A stretch of 64,000 bases of DNA from Flavobacteriales bacterium (GTDB lineage Bacteria > Bacteroidota > Bacteroidia > Flavobacteriales_E > Vicingaceae), in NCBI GenBank assembly GCA_002706365.1, contig PALM01000036.1:58740-122739 (forward strand), written 5' to 3'. The position numbers and the translations under genes were made by a program. Shown in pieces: positions 34,057-42,904 of this stretch. The notes below the pieces were generated by a model. It was not told the origin of the DNA. It ran no database searches and saw only the letters and a list, made by a program, of their open reading frames with translations. Position 1 is the first letter of the stretch. Each line of letters begins with the position of its first letter.

Positions 34057-36467
34057 GCTTCAGAATTTTGTGTGCGAATTCTTTGTATTACCGCTAAGAT
34101 ACTTCCCAGTACCATTACAATGCAACCTATCCACAATACATTGATGTAAGGAAAGACGATTGCTTGCATAATTACGAACTCACCTGCATTGGCATTCTTC
34201 TCGCTCAAAAGAATGGTGAGCTTCTCAGTTTCGGGATCAACACTGTTGAAAGTAAACTTCAACCCAAACTCATCAATCTGATCAGGCACGCCAAACACTC
34301 TATTACCTCTGATTACCATAACCGGTCTGGCTCGGTAAGACTCACCCTTGAGGTTCTTGGCCAGAATATTCAATCCCAATGCAATATCGCCCTTTTGAAG
34401 CGACATCTTTGTGCTGTCAATAGTTCTATCGAATGACTCAATTATAATTACTGCATTACTGCTAAATATTGAATCGCCCATCAACATTTTCAGTGTATCA
34501 GCTTCACCATAGCGTTCCTGACTGGCAGAATCGAGATTTTCAAGGTCTGCATAGGTGATGTGAGTGAATATATCTCTATCCCAAAAATGCGCTGTTGAAG
34601 GCTCTGGCACATTGCCCATTTGTTGGTTCAGTTGAACGAAGGGACTCAATGAGAACTGTTTTTCATATTCTCCATTGCTGTTCACCTTTAGGTAATCCAT
34701 ATCGTAATAGACATATGGATCTTCAAACCTTCTTTGCTGATAAGTAACATAATATGGCTCCATGAGCACCGTATCACCTTTCATCAGCATCACATTCTCC
34801 TGATTGGCGTTCTTATTATCCTCAAAGTTGATATTCACAGGAGAACGGTTCTTTGAGATGATCTTTTTATTCCCTGCAGATAGCAATGCACCGAGTATGA
34901 TCAATGCAAAACCCATATGTGCGATGGCTGCGCCACCTTTCTTGACCTTTCCTTTTAGGATTCTCACGAAATAGTCGAGATTCGAGAAAGTGGCAAAAAG
35001 AGCAGTAAAAAGTAATATCTTCAAGAATAGTGCTTCCATTCTAAGATTTACTGCAAATACAATAGTGAGTATAAGTGCAAGTACAAAAGAAGGTGCCAAC
35101 TGCTTGAACAAATTCTTTGTAGGTGTCTGCTTGTATTTTAAGAATTGAGAAACTGCAATTAAGAAACTGACAATAATTGCCAAAGGCAATTGCCAAGAAT
35201 TGTAATGTTCTATTGGGTCTGCCGGCGGGGCCATTGAGCTTCCAAAGAGTTCATTGAACACCGGTATAGAAGTAGAAATGGTGATCTGAAAGGCAGATAT
35301 CACTAAGACAAGTGATCCGAGGAAAATCCAGAACTCTCTCGACCAAAAAGCATCATCTTCAGATTTTTTCAAATACTTATAACCCTTGTAAAAAAGTAGG
35401 TATAGGGCGAGGAATAGATAGAACAATAAAAAAATGATCAACTGACCAGGCAGACCATCTGCGAATGAATGAACTGATGTCTCACCCAAAATACCACTTT
35501 TGGTTAGGTAGGTTGAATAAACCACAGTAAGGAATGCAAATAAGCTCAGCGCGTATGCAGAAAAGATTGATCGCGACTTTGTGCGATTGATCAGCATAAG
35601 GTGACCTGCACCTACTAAAACCAACCAGGGGACAAGAGAGGAGTTCTCTACTGGATCCCATGCCCAAAAACCACCAAAACTTAGCGCCTCATAAGCCCAG
35701 GCTCCACCCATAAGAATACCCAGACCCAGAATACCAATACCAAAATAGGTCCATGGCAAGGCATGCTTAATCCAACTTCTTTCTTGATTGAGCCATAATC
35801 CGCCAATTGCATATGCAAAAGGCACCATAGTAGTGGCAAATCCAAAGAATACAGTAGGCGGGTGAATAGTCATCCAATAGTTTTGGAGTAAGGGGTTAAG
35901 CCCATTTCCCTCTACAAACTCAAGGTAATTTGGATTAGAAACAAAAGGCAAACTGATCATATCAGGATGCTCTCTCAATAATTGGAATGGGTTGCTACCA
36001 ACCTGAAGGTCGAAAATGTAGATTCCGATCAGCATAGCCGAGAGGAAGAATTGAACCGATCCGTAGACCGCCATTACGGCACCTTCCCAGCGCTTAGTAG
36101 TAAAGATCAGAATGTTCCCCAGGATCACATTCCAAAAGCCCCATAGCATGGTACTTCCTTCTTGTCCTTCCCAAAATGAAGAGATGATATACTTCATAGG
36201 CATCTCCGTAGAGGAGTGGCGCCATACGTAATAGAAATCGAAGGAGTGTGTGTAGATCAGATAGAACAAGAGTAGGATTAGGCCTACAAAAGCAGCGGAA
36301 TGCATACGGTAGAATAATCTACCCCATTTCCTCCAACTTAGATCCTTTAATTCTAATGAAGCACCCTTGATATAGAAGATAGAAGATAATAATGCGGCAA
36401 CTACCGAAATAATTACCAATAGCTCACCTAGATTGGCGGCCCAAAGTTTTTCGCCCACGTACTCCAT
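34053..36467 (-). CDS. ccmF: Cytochrome c heme lyase CcmF
   Basis: An 804-aa integral membrane protein that takes part in attaching heme to apocytochrome c. The tryptophan-rich WWD-type motif is GGFWAWDPVENSSLVPWLVL (about 264-283), flanked by conserved histidines. A long periplasmic segment lies in the C-terminal third and a final TM helix ends it. The ATG at 36467 (MEYVGEKLWAANLGELLVII) is 1 base after the ccmE stop and preferred over 36503, which would overlap ccmE by 35 bases. Confidence 0.93.
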   Translation of the reverse strand: MEYVGEKLWAANLGELLVIISVVAALLSSIFYIKGASLELKDLSWRKWGRLFYRMHSAAFVGLILLLFYLIYTHSFDFYYVWRHSSTEMPMKYIISSFWEGQEGSTMLWGFWNVILGNILIFTTKRWEGAVMAVYGSVQFFLSAMLIGIYIFDLQVGSNPFQLLREHPDMISLPFVSNPNYLEFVEGNGLNPLLQNYWMTIHPPTVFFGFATTMVPFAYAIGGLWLNQERSWIKHALPWTYFGIGILGLGILMGGAWAYEALSFGGFWAWDPVENSSLVPWLVLVGAGHLMLINRTKSRSIFSAYALSLFAFLTVVYSTYLTKSGILGETSVHSFADGLPGQLIIFLLFYLFLALYLLFYKGYKYLKKSEDDAFWSREFWIFLGSLVLVISAFQITISTSIPVFNELFGSSMAPPADPIEHYNSWQLPLAIIVSFLIAVSQFLKYKQTPTKNLFKQLAPSFVLALILTIVFAVNLRMEALFLKILLFTALFATFSNLDYFVRILKGKVKKGGAAIAHMGFALIILGALLSAGNKKIISKNRSPVNINFEDNKNANQENVMLMKGDTVLMEPYYVTYQQRRFEDPYVYYDMDYLKVNSNGEYEKQFSLSPFVQLNQQMGNVPEPSTAHFWDRDIFTHITYADLENLDSASQERYGEADTLKMLMGDSIFSSNAVIIIESFDRTIDSTKMSLQKGDIALGLNILAKNLKGESYRARPVMVIRGNRVFGVPDQIDEFGLKFTFNSVDPETEKLTILLSEKNANAGEFVIMQAIVFPYINVLWIGCIVMVLGSILAVIQRIRTQNSEA

Positions 36468-36468
36468 G

Positions 36469-36876
36469 CTATTGCTCTGCAGTAATTTCGGTGAGACCAT
36501 CATTGCTTCCGTCTTGGTATTTCGACGGACATTTCATCAAGATCTTGTCGGCATGAAAATCTTCGCCTTCAAAGCTTCCGGTAATCACCACTTGCTCTGA
36601 ACGCTCGAAGTCCTGAGGTTTTGCTCCTTTGAATACTACTTTGTTCTCATTTCCATTCTGATCAACCATATAAAATGAGAATTGATTGGCATCTGATTGA
36701 GGGGAATAGGCAATCTCTTTGTCTTTATTGAGTTGGCCTACTACTTGAAATTGTTCTCCCTCTGCTTTGGCCGCCGTTTTGAAGTCGGCATAGGTTGCAG
36801 CATCGGTTACCATTGATAATATTACTCCAATTGCTACTGCAATTACTATTATTCCGAGTATGTGTGTCTTTTTCAT
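36469..36876 (-). CDS. ccmE: Cytochrome c maturation protein CcmE (Cys-type)
   Basis: A 135-aa periplasmic heme chaperone with an N-terminal anchor (about 4-22) and an OB-fold. In classical CcmE heme is bound at a His in an HxxxY motif; here the equivalent position is Cys116 in KCPSKY, giving a CxxxY motif as known from archaeal and some bacterial variants. FHADKILMK before it is the conserved approach to that site. It sits between ccmD (4-base overlap) and ccmF. Confidence 0.9.
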   Translation of the reverse strand: MKKTHILGIIVIAVAIGVILSMVTDAATYADFKTAAKAEGEQFQVVGQLNKDKEIAYSPQSDANQFSFYMVDQNGNENKVVFKGAKPQDFERSEQVVITGSFEGEDFHADKILMKCPSKYQDGSNDGLTEITAEQ

Positions 36877-37082
36877 TTATCCTGTTCTACTTCCTTTTCT
36901 AGTCTTTTTAATTTCTTGTCAATACTCACTAAATACAACAAAAACCCAATAAGAATGATCAGCAAAACACCAACCACCACATAGATCTTTCCATCAGCCC
37001 TCATCTGATCGGCCATTTCAATTTCTTGGGCCAATAGGATCTGACTAAAAGCGAGCATTATGAATGTCAAAAAGTACTTCAT
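36873..37082 (-). CDS. ccmD: CcmD-like small membrane protein
   Basis: A 69-aa protein with a hydrophobic N-terminal segment (ending at LLAQ, possibly a cleaved signal) and one central TM helix (YVVVGVLLIILIGFLLYLV), followed by a basic coiled tail. Size and position between ccmC and ccmE are those of CcmD, which helps release holo-CcmE from CcmC. Overlaps by 4 bases on each side. The call rests mainly on context. Confidence 0.75.
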   Translation of the reverse strand: MKYFLTFIMLAFSQILLAQEIEMADQMRADGKIYVVVGVLLIILIGFLLYLVSIDKKLKRLEKEVEQDK

Positions 37083-37735
37083 GATTCTAATTTAGCTTTG
37101 ATCTCTCTCATCCTGAACCTTATATTATAGATCCACATTCCTAGCAAGATCCATCCAAGCACTGCAGGATAAAAGACCATTTTCATATTGTTGTCGAGAT
37201 CGTAATTGTTAAATCCTGGATTACCTCCATTCCCTGGATGCAAGGAATCAGTCATTCGAGGGAGAATTCCAATAAAAACGATAAGTAAAACGAAGGCAAA
37301 GATGTTATAGACTGCTGAAATTCGCGCTTTTTTCTCCTCTTCTTCAATAGATCCTCTAAGGATGAGATAGGCGAAATAGATGAGCATGGATATCGCTGCA
37401 CCATTCAGCTTTACGTCGTTTGTCCACCAAGCACCCCAAGTATACTTTGCCCAAAGACTTCCGGTTAATGTACCCAGTACACCGAAGACTATACCCACAT
37501 TGACAAGCTCAACTGCTTTGCGATCCTCTTTTAGTTGACCATTGCTCAAGGTTCTTATGCTGTAGTATACCGACAACATGAACAGAAAGATCATACTAAA
37601 CCACATTGGAACATGGAAGTATAGATTGCGGATCGTTTCGTATAAAATGACCTGTCTTGGAACTTCAATCAAAAAACCGCCAACTACGGTGTAGAGAAGT
37701 AAAATTATTGTGAGGACTTTCCACCAGTTTCTCAT
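37079..37735 (-). CDS. ccmC: Heme exporter CcmC (CcsA family)
   Basis: A 218-aa six-helix heme-handling protein. The tryptophan-rich motif is WGAWWTNDVKLNGAAISM (about 95-112), with histidine FHVPMWFSM upstream (about 40-48) and a histidine after it (SLHPGNGG). CcmC transfers heme to CcmE. Ordered between ccmB and ccmD on the minus strand. Confidence 0.9.
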   Translation of the reverse strand: MRNWWKVLTIILLLYTVVGGFLIEVPRQVILYETIRNLYFHVPMWFSMIFLFMLSVYYSIRTLSNGQLKEDRKAVELVNVGIVFGVLGTLTGSLWAKYTWGAWWTNDVKLNGAAISMLIYFAYLILRGSIEEEEKKARISAVYNIFAFVLLIVFIGILPRMTDSLHPGNGGNPGFNNYDLDNNMKMVFYPAVLGWILLGMWIYNIRFRMREIKAKLES

Positions 37736-37773
37736 TGAAAATGAGTTTGTTAGCTAAGAATTTAGAACTAGGA

Positions 37774-38421
37774 TTAGCTTCTCCAAAGGTAGGGAAATAA
37801 TATCAATGAAAGGGCTACAATTACTACATTGATAGCTAGTAAACTCAAGAGATATGACTGACATTCATCCCAGCCAAAACCCAGACCCGATAACAAACTT
37901 GCTTTGATTGCCATTAGCAAGACCGGCAAGAGAATAGGAAAAGCCAAGATAGCTGTCAAGCTTGAGTTTTGTCCGGTCTTTGAAGCAATGCCTGAGACTA
38001 GGGTTAGGATGCTTGATAAGGCCAAACTACCCAGCCCAATGATCAATAAGAATAAGCCTTGATTTTCTATAGGATTGCCAATAAGTATGGCGATCAAACC
38101 GTATGCTAAAAAGGCGATCAGTTCAATCAAGATGGCATTGAAGATCATTTTAGAGAGGATCAATGGAACGGCCTTTACCAAACCAAAATAATAGTAGAAC
38201 TGTCGGCCGCTTTCAAGTCTAAAACTGTTCACACTTGCATTGGTAGAGGCAAAGACTAGAATGATCCAGTAGAGGGCCACCCAGCTTTTCAATTCTTCCA
38301 ATTGATTGAATATCAAGTAAACGATAAAAACAGTGGAGGTTAGATAAAGGAAGATACTGTTCAGACTGATCTTATGTCTGAACTCTGTGATAAATTCCTT
38401 TTTCAATAGATGGAGAATCAT
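37774..38421 (-). CDS. ccmB: Heme exporter protein CcmB
   Basis: A 215-aa permease with six predicted TM helices (for example TVFIVYLIFNQL, and the repeated hydrophobic stretches at about 95-150). Charged loop FRLESGRQFYYYFGLVKAVP (about 67-86) is conserved in CcmB. It would be the membrane part of an ABC-type complex with CcmA and CcmC. No CcmA ATPase gene precedes it here. Confidence 0.87.
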   Translation of the reverse strand: MILHLLKKEFITEFRHKISLNSIFLYLTSTVFIVYLIFNQLEELKSWVALYWIILVFASTNASVNSFRLESGRQFYYYFGLVKAVPLILSKMIFNAILIELIAFLAYGLIAILIGNPIENQGLFLLIIGLGSLALSSILTLVSGIASKTGQNSSLTAILAFPILLPVLLMAIKASLLSGLGFGWDECQSYLLSLLAINVVIVALSLILFPYLWRS

Positions 38422-38447
38422 TGCTCAAAGATATTTACACTCATAGG

Positions 38448-39587
38448 CTAAACAAGAATCTCTTTGAAAAAAAGATGATTCATGGGAAGATTTATAATCG
38501 TCAGTAAGATGAAGACAAAAATTATCCATCGAAGCTGAAGCCTGGAAACAAAGAATAACATTGGGATCAAAAGCGACTCTGCACGATAAAGACTAAGCTG
38601 ATCACTTCCAATCAGATAAGGGAACAAGAGATAAACAGATAAGTAGCAGTATGAAATAATGAGCAAAGGGTCTTTGTAAAGTTTCCTTTTGAAAAAGTGA
38701 AATGATATGAGTCCAAAACCCATAAGCACAAGTAGTGATTGAAGATTTATGACGCTTGTTAGACCTAGACTGGATTCCATCAATGGCTCAAAGATCTGTA
38801 CCACTTTATCCAAAGGATTGCTGAGTTTATGTCCGTAACGCTTTTGAACTAGGAAGAATGCATTCCAATGCCCAGTTTGAAAGTGAAGGATCACAAAATG
38901 ACTAAGGAGTGCAGCAATGGATCCGATTGCCGGTATGATCACTCTAAAGAGCTTGTCTCTTAAGTTATTGAAGTGTTGAATGAAGAGTGCCAAGCTCAAT
39001 GCAGCGCCAAGCAGAAAGCCAGTAGAATAAGTGAGGCAAGCAGCGAAGCTCAAGAGAGCAACTAAATGGATCTTATTTTCTCTCATTGCATAAAATGAGC
39101 CTAGAGCGAAGAAAATGAATTGAGAAATTGGAAAAATAGCATGGTAGTAAATTGAGCCAAAGAAGACCGTAAAGCATAGCACCAATAGGATTCCTTTAAT
39201 TTTAAACTCATCCAGTCTTGCCAATATGGTAAAGAAGTAAAGATTGAGAATAAAGAAAAACTTGGATAGGATCATGCCAGCCAGAGCAGCATCCTTAACT
39301 ATATATGTCAACCATCTTATAAGGTAGGGGTAAGCTGGAGACCAACCTGCAGATCCACACCTGAACGGTTCCCTCAACATTTCACTGAATACTCCATTGC
39401 AGTAGTCCGCGAAAAGTCCTTTTTCTGCGATCAATAGATAATTGCCGGAATCCCACCTAAAAAAGTGGTCACTTACAAAGAACTCATTGTAGTTGAGCAG
39501 GAGCATGCTAATGAGAAGCATGAGATGAGAGAATCCCAATCCGGTCAGAATTAAAGCTAGGTGGTGCATCGACTTTGAAGACTTCAT
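38448..39587 (-). CDS. PIG-V-like multi-pass membrane protein (GT-C type)
   Basis: A 379-aa protein with about 10 hydrophobic segments. The first loop, FFRWDSGNYLLIAEKG (about 41-56), carries the RWDxxxYLxIA motif found in PIG-V/GPI mannosyltransferase-like and other GT-C enzymes that use lipid-linked sugars. SAGWSPAYPYLIRWL follows. The likely reaction is sugar transfer in the membrane; substrate unknown. It overlaps the upstream lipoprotein gene by 4 bases, suggesting they act together. Confidence 0.68.
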   Translation of the reverse strand: MKSSKSMHHLALILTGLGFSHLMLLISMLLLNYNEFFVSDHFFRWDSGNYLLIAEKGLFADYCNGVFSEMLREPFRCGSAGWSPAYPYLIRWLTYIVKDAALAGMILSKFFFILNLYFFTILARLDEFKIKGILLVLCFTVFFGSIYYHAIFPISQFIFFALGSFYAMRENKIHLVALLSFAACLTYSTGFLLGAALSLALFIQHFNNLRDKLFRVIIPAIGSIAALLSHFVILHFQTGHWNAFFLVQKRYGHKLSNPLDKVVQIFEPLMESSLGLTSVINLQSLLVLMGFGLISFHFFKRKLYKDPLLIISYCYLSVYLLFPYLIGSDQLSLYRAESLLIPMLFFVSRLQLRWIIFVFILLTIINLPMNHLFFKEILV

Positions 39588-40159
39588 TGTGGGGGTAGCA
39601 GTTTAAAGATCTTGAAAGTCTCCCATGGCCCTATCTTTTTCCTATTGGCTGTCACACCTTTTTTGCCATTTTCGGAGGAAATATATCTTTGATTTGGCGC
39701 GAGAATGGCAAATTGACTGCCTTTGATAGGAGTTAAGTTGAATAGCGTATTCTTTCCAATGCTATCTTCTGTAAACCTAATTGTTGCATCATCATGCAGG
39801 CTCATGTATTTATTCCTGTAGTCCATGAAAGCAACACCATTACCATCCAAATGGTAAACCTTCAACAACTCCCAACTTCCCACTAGAATACGATTGAATC
39901 TAACTGGATCTGAATGATTGTTTACCGAAAGTTTTATTCCTTTGAATTCGATGATCACAAAGTCTTCAGTTGAGGAATTTGGATCATAAACTTTCTCTAA
40001 ATATGGATGATAATTCACAAATGGAACTAGCTGATCTGAGTTGGTTTTCTTGTAGTGTACAGCTATACCCTTATATGATTTTAAAAGCTTCTCTTTTTTC
40101 TCGCATGCTCCGAAGAGCAGAATAATTAGAAGAAAAGCTATACGAGCTAAGGGATACAA
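39584..40159 (-). CDS. Lipoprotein with fascin-like beta-trefoil
   Basis: A 191-aa protein starting at TTG. The signal MYPLARIAFLLIILLFGAC has a lipobox with Cys19. The mature part has beta-trefoil signatures of the fascin/actin cross-linking type. ANRKKIGPWETFKIFKL at the end closely resembles the ANR-x-x-IGPWETF motif, and FNRILVGSWELLKVYHL, about 80 residues earlier, is an internal counterpart. Such folds bind carbohydrates or proteins. Its overlap with the GT-C gene is compatible with a role in surface glycan handling, which is inferred. Confidence 0.6.
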   Translation of the reverse strand: MYPLARIAFLLIILLFGACEKKEKLLKSYKGIAVHYKKTNSDQLVPFVNYHPYLEKVYDPNSSTEDFVIIEFKGIKLSVNNHSDPVRFNRILVGSWELLKVYHLDGNGVAFMDYRNKYMSLHDDATIRFTEDSIGKNTLFNLTPIKGSQFAILAPNQRYISSENGKKGVTANRKKIGPWETFKIFKLLPPQ

Positions 40160-40279
40160 ATTGGGGGGAGTTTTGAAATTGGATCGCTTTAATCAAAAAT
40201 ACCAATTAATGAATGCGATTGAGAAAACATCTTTTCCTTTGCAGACGTTTACAAACTGTTCAACCAAATAGCTAGACAG

Positions 40280-40828
40280 ATGAAATTCATGAAATACATC
40301 ACTTTGATTTTGATTTCAATATTCTCAATCAATATAAACGCACAAGAAATGAGCTTACACGATTTTACAGTTACAGATATAAATGGAGATGAATTCGATC
40401 TTTCTCAATTGAAGGGCAAGAAAGTTCTGGTGGTAAATACAGCATCGGAATGTGGATTGACTCCACAGTATGAAGTTTTAGAGGAATTATTTCAGGAATA
40501 TGGGGGCGACGACTTTGTGATCATTGGCTTTCCGGCGAATAATTTTGGCGGACAAGAGCCGGGCTCAGATGAAGAGATCAAGAGCTTCTGTCAGAAAAAC
40601 TACGGGGTGAGCTTTCCTATGATGAGCAAGATCTCTGTGAAGGGAGATGATAAACATCCGCTCTATCAGTTCTTAACCATGAAAGCGAAGAATGGAGTAG
40701 AGGATGCTGAAGTGAGCTGGAATTTTCAAAAGTTCCTCATCGACGAGAACGGAAATTATGTGGCTATGGTTCCACCACAGGAGAGTCCGGCAAGTGAAAC
40801 GATTATTAATTGGATTACATCTAATTAG
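40280..40828 (+). CDS. Glutathione peroxidase family protein, exported
   Basis: A 182-aa thiol peroxidase with a signal peptide (MKFMKYITLILISIFSININAQ). It has the GPx motifs VVNTASECGLTPQYEVLEEL with the peroxidatic Cys58, FPANNFGGQEPG with the active-site Gln and Asn, and WNFQKFLID with the active-site Trp. Cysteine replaces the selenocysteine of mammalian enzymes. The genome shows bacillithiol genes, so the reductant is more likely thioredoxin or another thiol than glutathione. Its stop codon is the first unit of a CTAG heptamer array. Confidence 0.9.
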   Translation: MKFMKYITLILISIFSININAQEMSLHDFTVTDINGDEFDLSQLKGKKVLVVNTASECGLTPQYEVLEELFQEYGGDDFVIIGFPANNFGGQEPGSDEEIKSFCQKNYGVSFPMMSKISVKGDDKHPLYQFLTMKAKNGVEDAEVSWNFQKFLIDENGNYVAMVPPQESPASETIINWITSN

Positions 40829-40881
40829 AACCTAGATTGTAGAGCCTAGAGTCTAGATTCTATGTTCTAGGTTCTAGACTC
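40826..40881. repeat. CTAG heptamer array 4 (longest clean copy)
   Basis: Eight consecutive 7-bp units in perfect phase: TAGAACC, TAGATTG, TAGAGCC, TAGAGTC, TAGATTC, TATGTTC, TAGGTTC, TAGACTC. The first TAG is the stop codon of the peroxidase gene. The array ends about 38 bases before bshB1. Confidence 0.85.
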
Positions 40882-40919
40882 TCGAGCACTAAAGGTCTAT
40901 TTTTGAAGAAAATTATCGA

Positions 40920-41645
40920 ATGACTCAAACCAAAATCGACATTCTAGCCTTTGGCGCCCATCCTGATGATGTAGAACTTAGTGCGGCTGGTACTCTATTG
41001 AAAGAGGCGGCAAAAGGCAAGAAGATAGGCGTAATCGACCTTACCCAAGGAGAATTGGGCACTAGAGGTTCAGCTGAACTGAGAATGAAAGAGGCGAATG
41101 CTTCGGCAAGTATCTTGGGATTGAGTTGTAGAGAGAATCTAAAAATGAAAGATGGATTCTTTCAAAATGATGAGGCCCATATTCGCGATATCGTGCGCAT
41201 GATTCGCAAATACCGACCTGAGATCGTTCTGGCTAATGCACCATCAGACCGTCATCCAGACCATGGAAGAGCGGCTAAATTGGTTGCAGATGCATGTTTT
41301 TATAGCGGATTGATGAAGATTGAAACAGAGGAGGAGGGGAAAAGCCAAGAAGCTTGGCGACCAAAAGCACTCTACCACTACATTCAAGATTATTACCAAA
41401 AACCCGATTTTGTTTTAGATGTGAGCGACTATGTGGAGCAAAAAATGCAAGCCATCAAAGCCTTTGGATCACAATTCTACGATCCGGATTCCAAGGAACC
41501 TGACTCACCAATAGCGGTAAAGAATTTCTTTGACTTTATAGAAGGAAGGATGATCAATATGGGACGATATATTTTGGCTGATTATGGTGAAGGATTCCTA
41601 AAGAGTCGTCCGCTAGGCGTTGAGTCGCTTACTCATTTGCTTTAA
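40920..41645 (+). CDS. bshB1: Bacillithiol biosynthesis deacetylase BshB1
   Basis: A 241-aa zinc deacetylase of the PIG-L/LmbE family that converts GlcNAc-malate to GlcN-malate in bacillithiol synthesis. The N-terminal metal motif AHPDDVE has His14 and Asp17, and the HPDHG motif at about 116-120 supplies a further His ligand. AFGSQFYDPDSKEPDSPIA near 180-198 is a characteristic BshB1 stretch. The partner gene bshC lies 8 kb downstream; bshA is not in the window. Confidence 0.92.
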   Translation: MTQTKIDILAFGAHPDDVELSAAGTLLKEAAKGKKIGVIDLTQGELGTRGSAELRMKEANASASILGLSCRENLKMKDGFFQNDEAHIRDIVRMIRKYRPEIVLANAPSDRHPDHGRAAKLVADACFYSGLMKIETEEEGKSQEAWRPKALYHYIQDYYQKPDFVLDVSDYVEQKMQAIKAFGSQFYDPDSKEPDSPIAVKNFFDFIEGRMINMGRYILADYGEGFLKSRPLGVESLTHLL

Positions 41646-42904
41646 GCCGAATTCCTTTTAGCGATCAATTTCTTCAATAACTGAAAGTCTTGCCGGTTTG
41701 GAATAAATTGCACACTACTCACTCCCTTTTGGAAGTTCATCATAATAAAGAGGAAAAAGAACATAGCCCCATATGAGGCTGCGGTAGTCACTGCTGCGCC
41801 AACTGCTCCATAATCCGGAATCAAGAGGAAACATCCCACTAAAGTGGTAGCAAGGCCTATTCCCGCAGAGATACTGTTGATGTGCTGTCGACCAGTCCCT
41901 GAAAAATAATGCGAGAGTATGATTTCAGCCGATAAGGCTACCAAGCCTAAAGCCATGCAGAAGATCAACAGTTTTACTTGATCGAATGCATCACCTAATA
42001 TCAATTGATAGATCGATTCCGGCAAAATGAGAAGCAGAACGGTTCCTAAAAGGGTTATAAGAAAAGAAACCTTCATAAAAAGGAAAGTAATTCGCTGTGC
42101 ATAGGCGTCGTTCTGCTTGGCACTGATTCGAGCATATTGCACCGTAGCAATACTTCTTCCAGGTATTAAAAGTGCTTCTGAAAGTTGAATGGATGCAGTG
42201 TATTGTCCGAGTGCAGCCCTGCCGGCATAAGCATCCAAAATGAAATAACTCAAGCGATAATTGAGCAACTGAAAAGTATTGGCGGTTTGAATGTAAAAAC
42301 CATATTTGATTGCCTTGATAAAGTCTGCTTTGATGATCTTGGGATCTGCCACTTTAGAATAGGGGAAGATAGCTGCCCCACTACCAAGAGCAGTGCAGAA
42401 ATAAGCGGTATAGAGTGCTTCTACAAAAGCCATAACATCTGTGCGATCCAATAGAAAATAGTAGATGCAAACGCCGAGAATGATCAATACGGATTGGGCT
42501 AAGCTGTAGAAGTTATGTGTCTTTATGTTTTCAACTCCCAAAAGAATGTAAAGGTGGATGCTAACTACAGATTGCAAGAAGGCCAGTATGTAAATGTGAA
42601 TTTCATACTCCGCATCGAATAGCTCAAAGAATTGATTGATCAAGGCGAAGATTGCCACTGAGAAAAGGCTCCAGAGATAGGCTATAAGGACAAGATTTGC
42701 CTTATTGGTGCGACTGCTAAAATAGATGATGCTTCCATTGATAAGATTGGTGATCAGCTGGACAATGGTGATTCCCAAAATGATGAGTCCGATGGTTCCC
42801 AAACCTTCAGGACCGAGAAAATGAGCGTTCAAGCTCAGGATCAAGAAGCTGATGATAGCAATACCTATTCGGCTGCCGAAAGTATGGATCACATTGGCGA
42901 TCAT
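41642..42904 (-). CDS. Polysaccharide flippase (Wzx/MATE-like)
   Basis: A 420-aa membrane protein with about 12 TM segments and no soluble domains. Start: MIANVIHTFGSRIGIAIISFLILSLNAHFLGPEGLG, a typical oligosaccharide flippase opening with a 'LGPEGLG' motif after TM1. It would move a lipid-linked glycan unit across the inner membrane. Its start overlaps the stop of the GT4 gene by 4 bases, so both belong to one surface-glycan operon. It overlaps the convergent bshB1 gene by 4 bases. Confidence 0.83.
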   Translation of the reverse strand: MIANVIHTFGSRIGIAIISFLILSLNAHFLGPEGLGTIGLIILGITIVQLITNLINGSIIYFSSRTNKANLVLIAYLWSLFSVAIFALINQFFELFDAEYEIHIYILAFLQSVVSIHLYILLGVENIKTHNFYSLAQSVLIILGVCIYYFLLDRTDVMAFVEALYTAYFCTALGSGAAIFPYSKVADPKIIKADFIKAIKYGFYIQTANTFQLLNYRLSYFILDAYAGRAALGQYTASIQLSEALLIPGRSIATVQYARISAKQNDAYAQRITFLFMKVSFLITLLGTVLLLILPESIYQLILGDAFDQVKLLIFCMALGLVALSAEIILSHYFSGTGRQHINSISAGIGLATTLVGCFLLIPDYGAVGAAVTTAASYGAMFFFLFIMMNFQKGVSSVQFIPNRQDFQLLKKLIAKRNSA

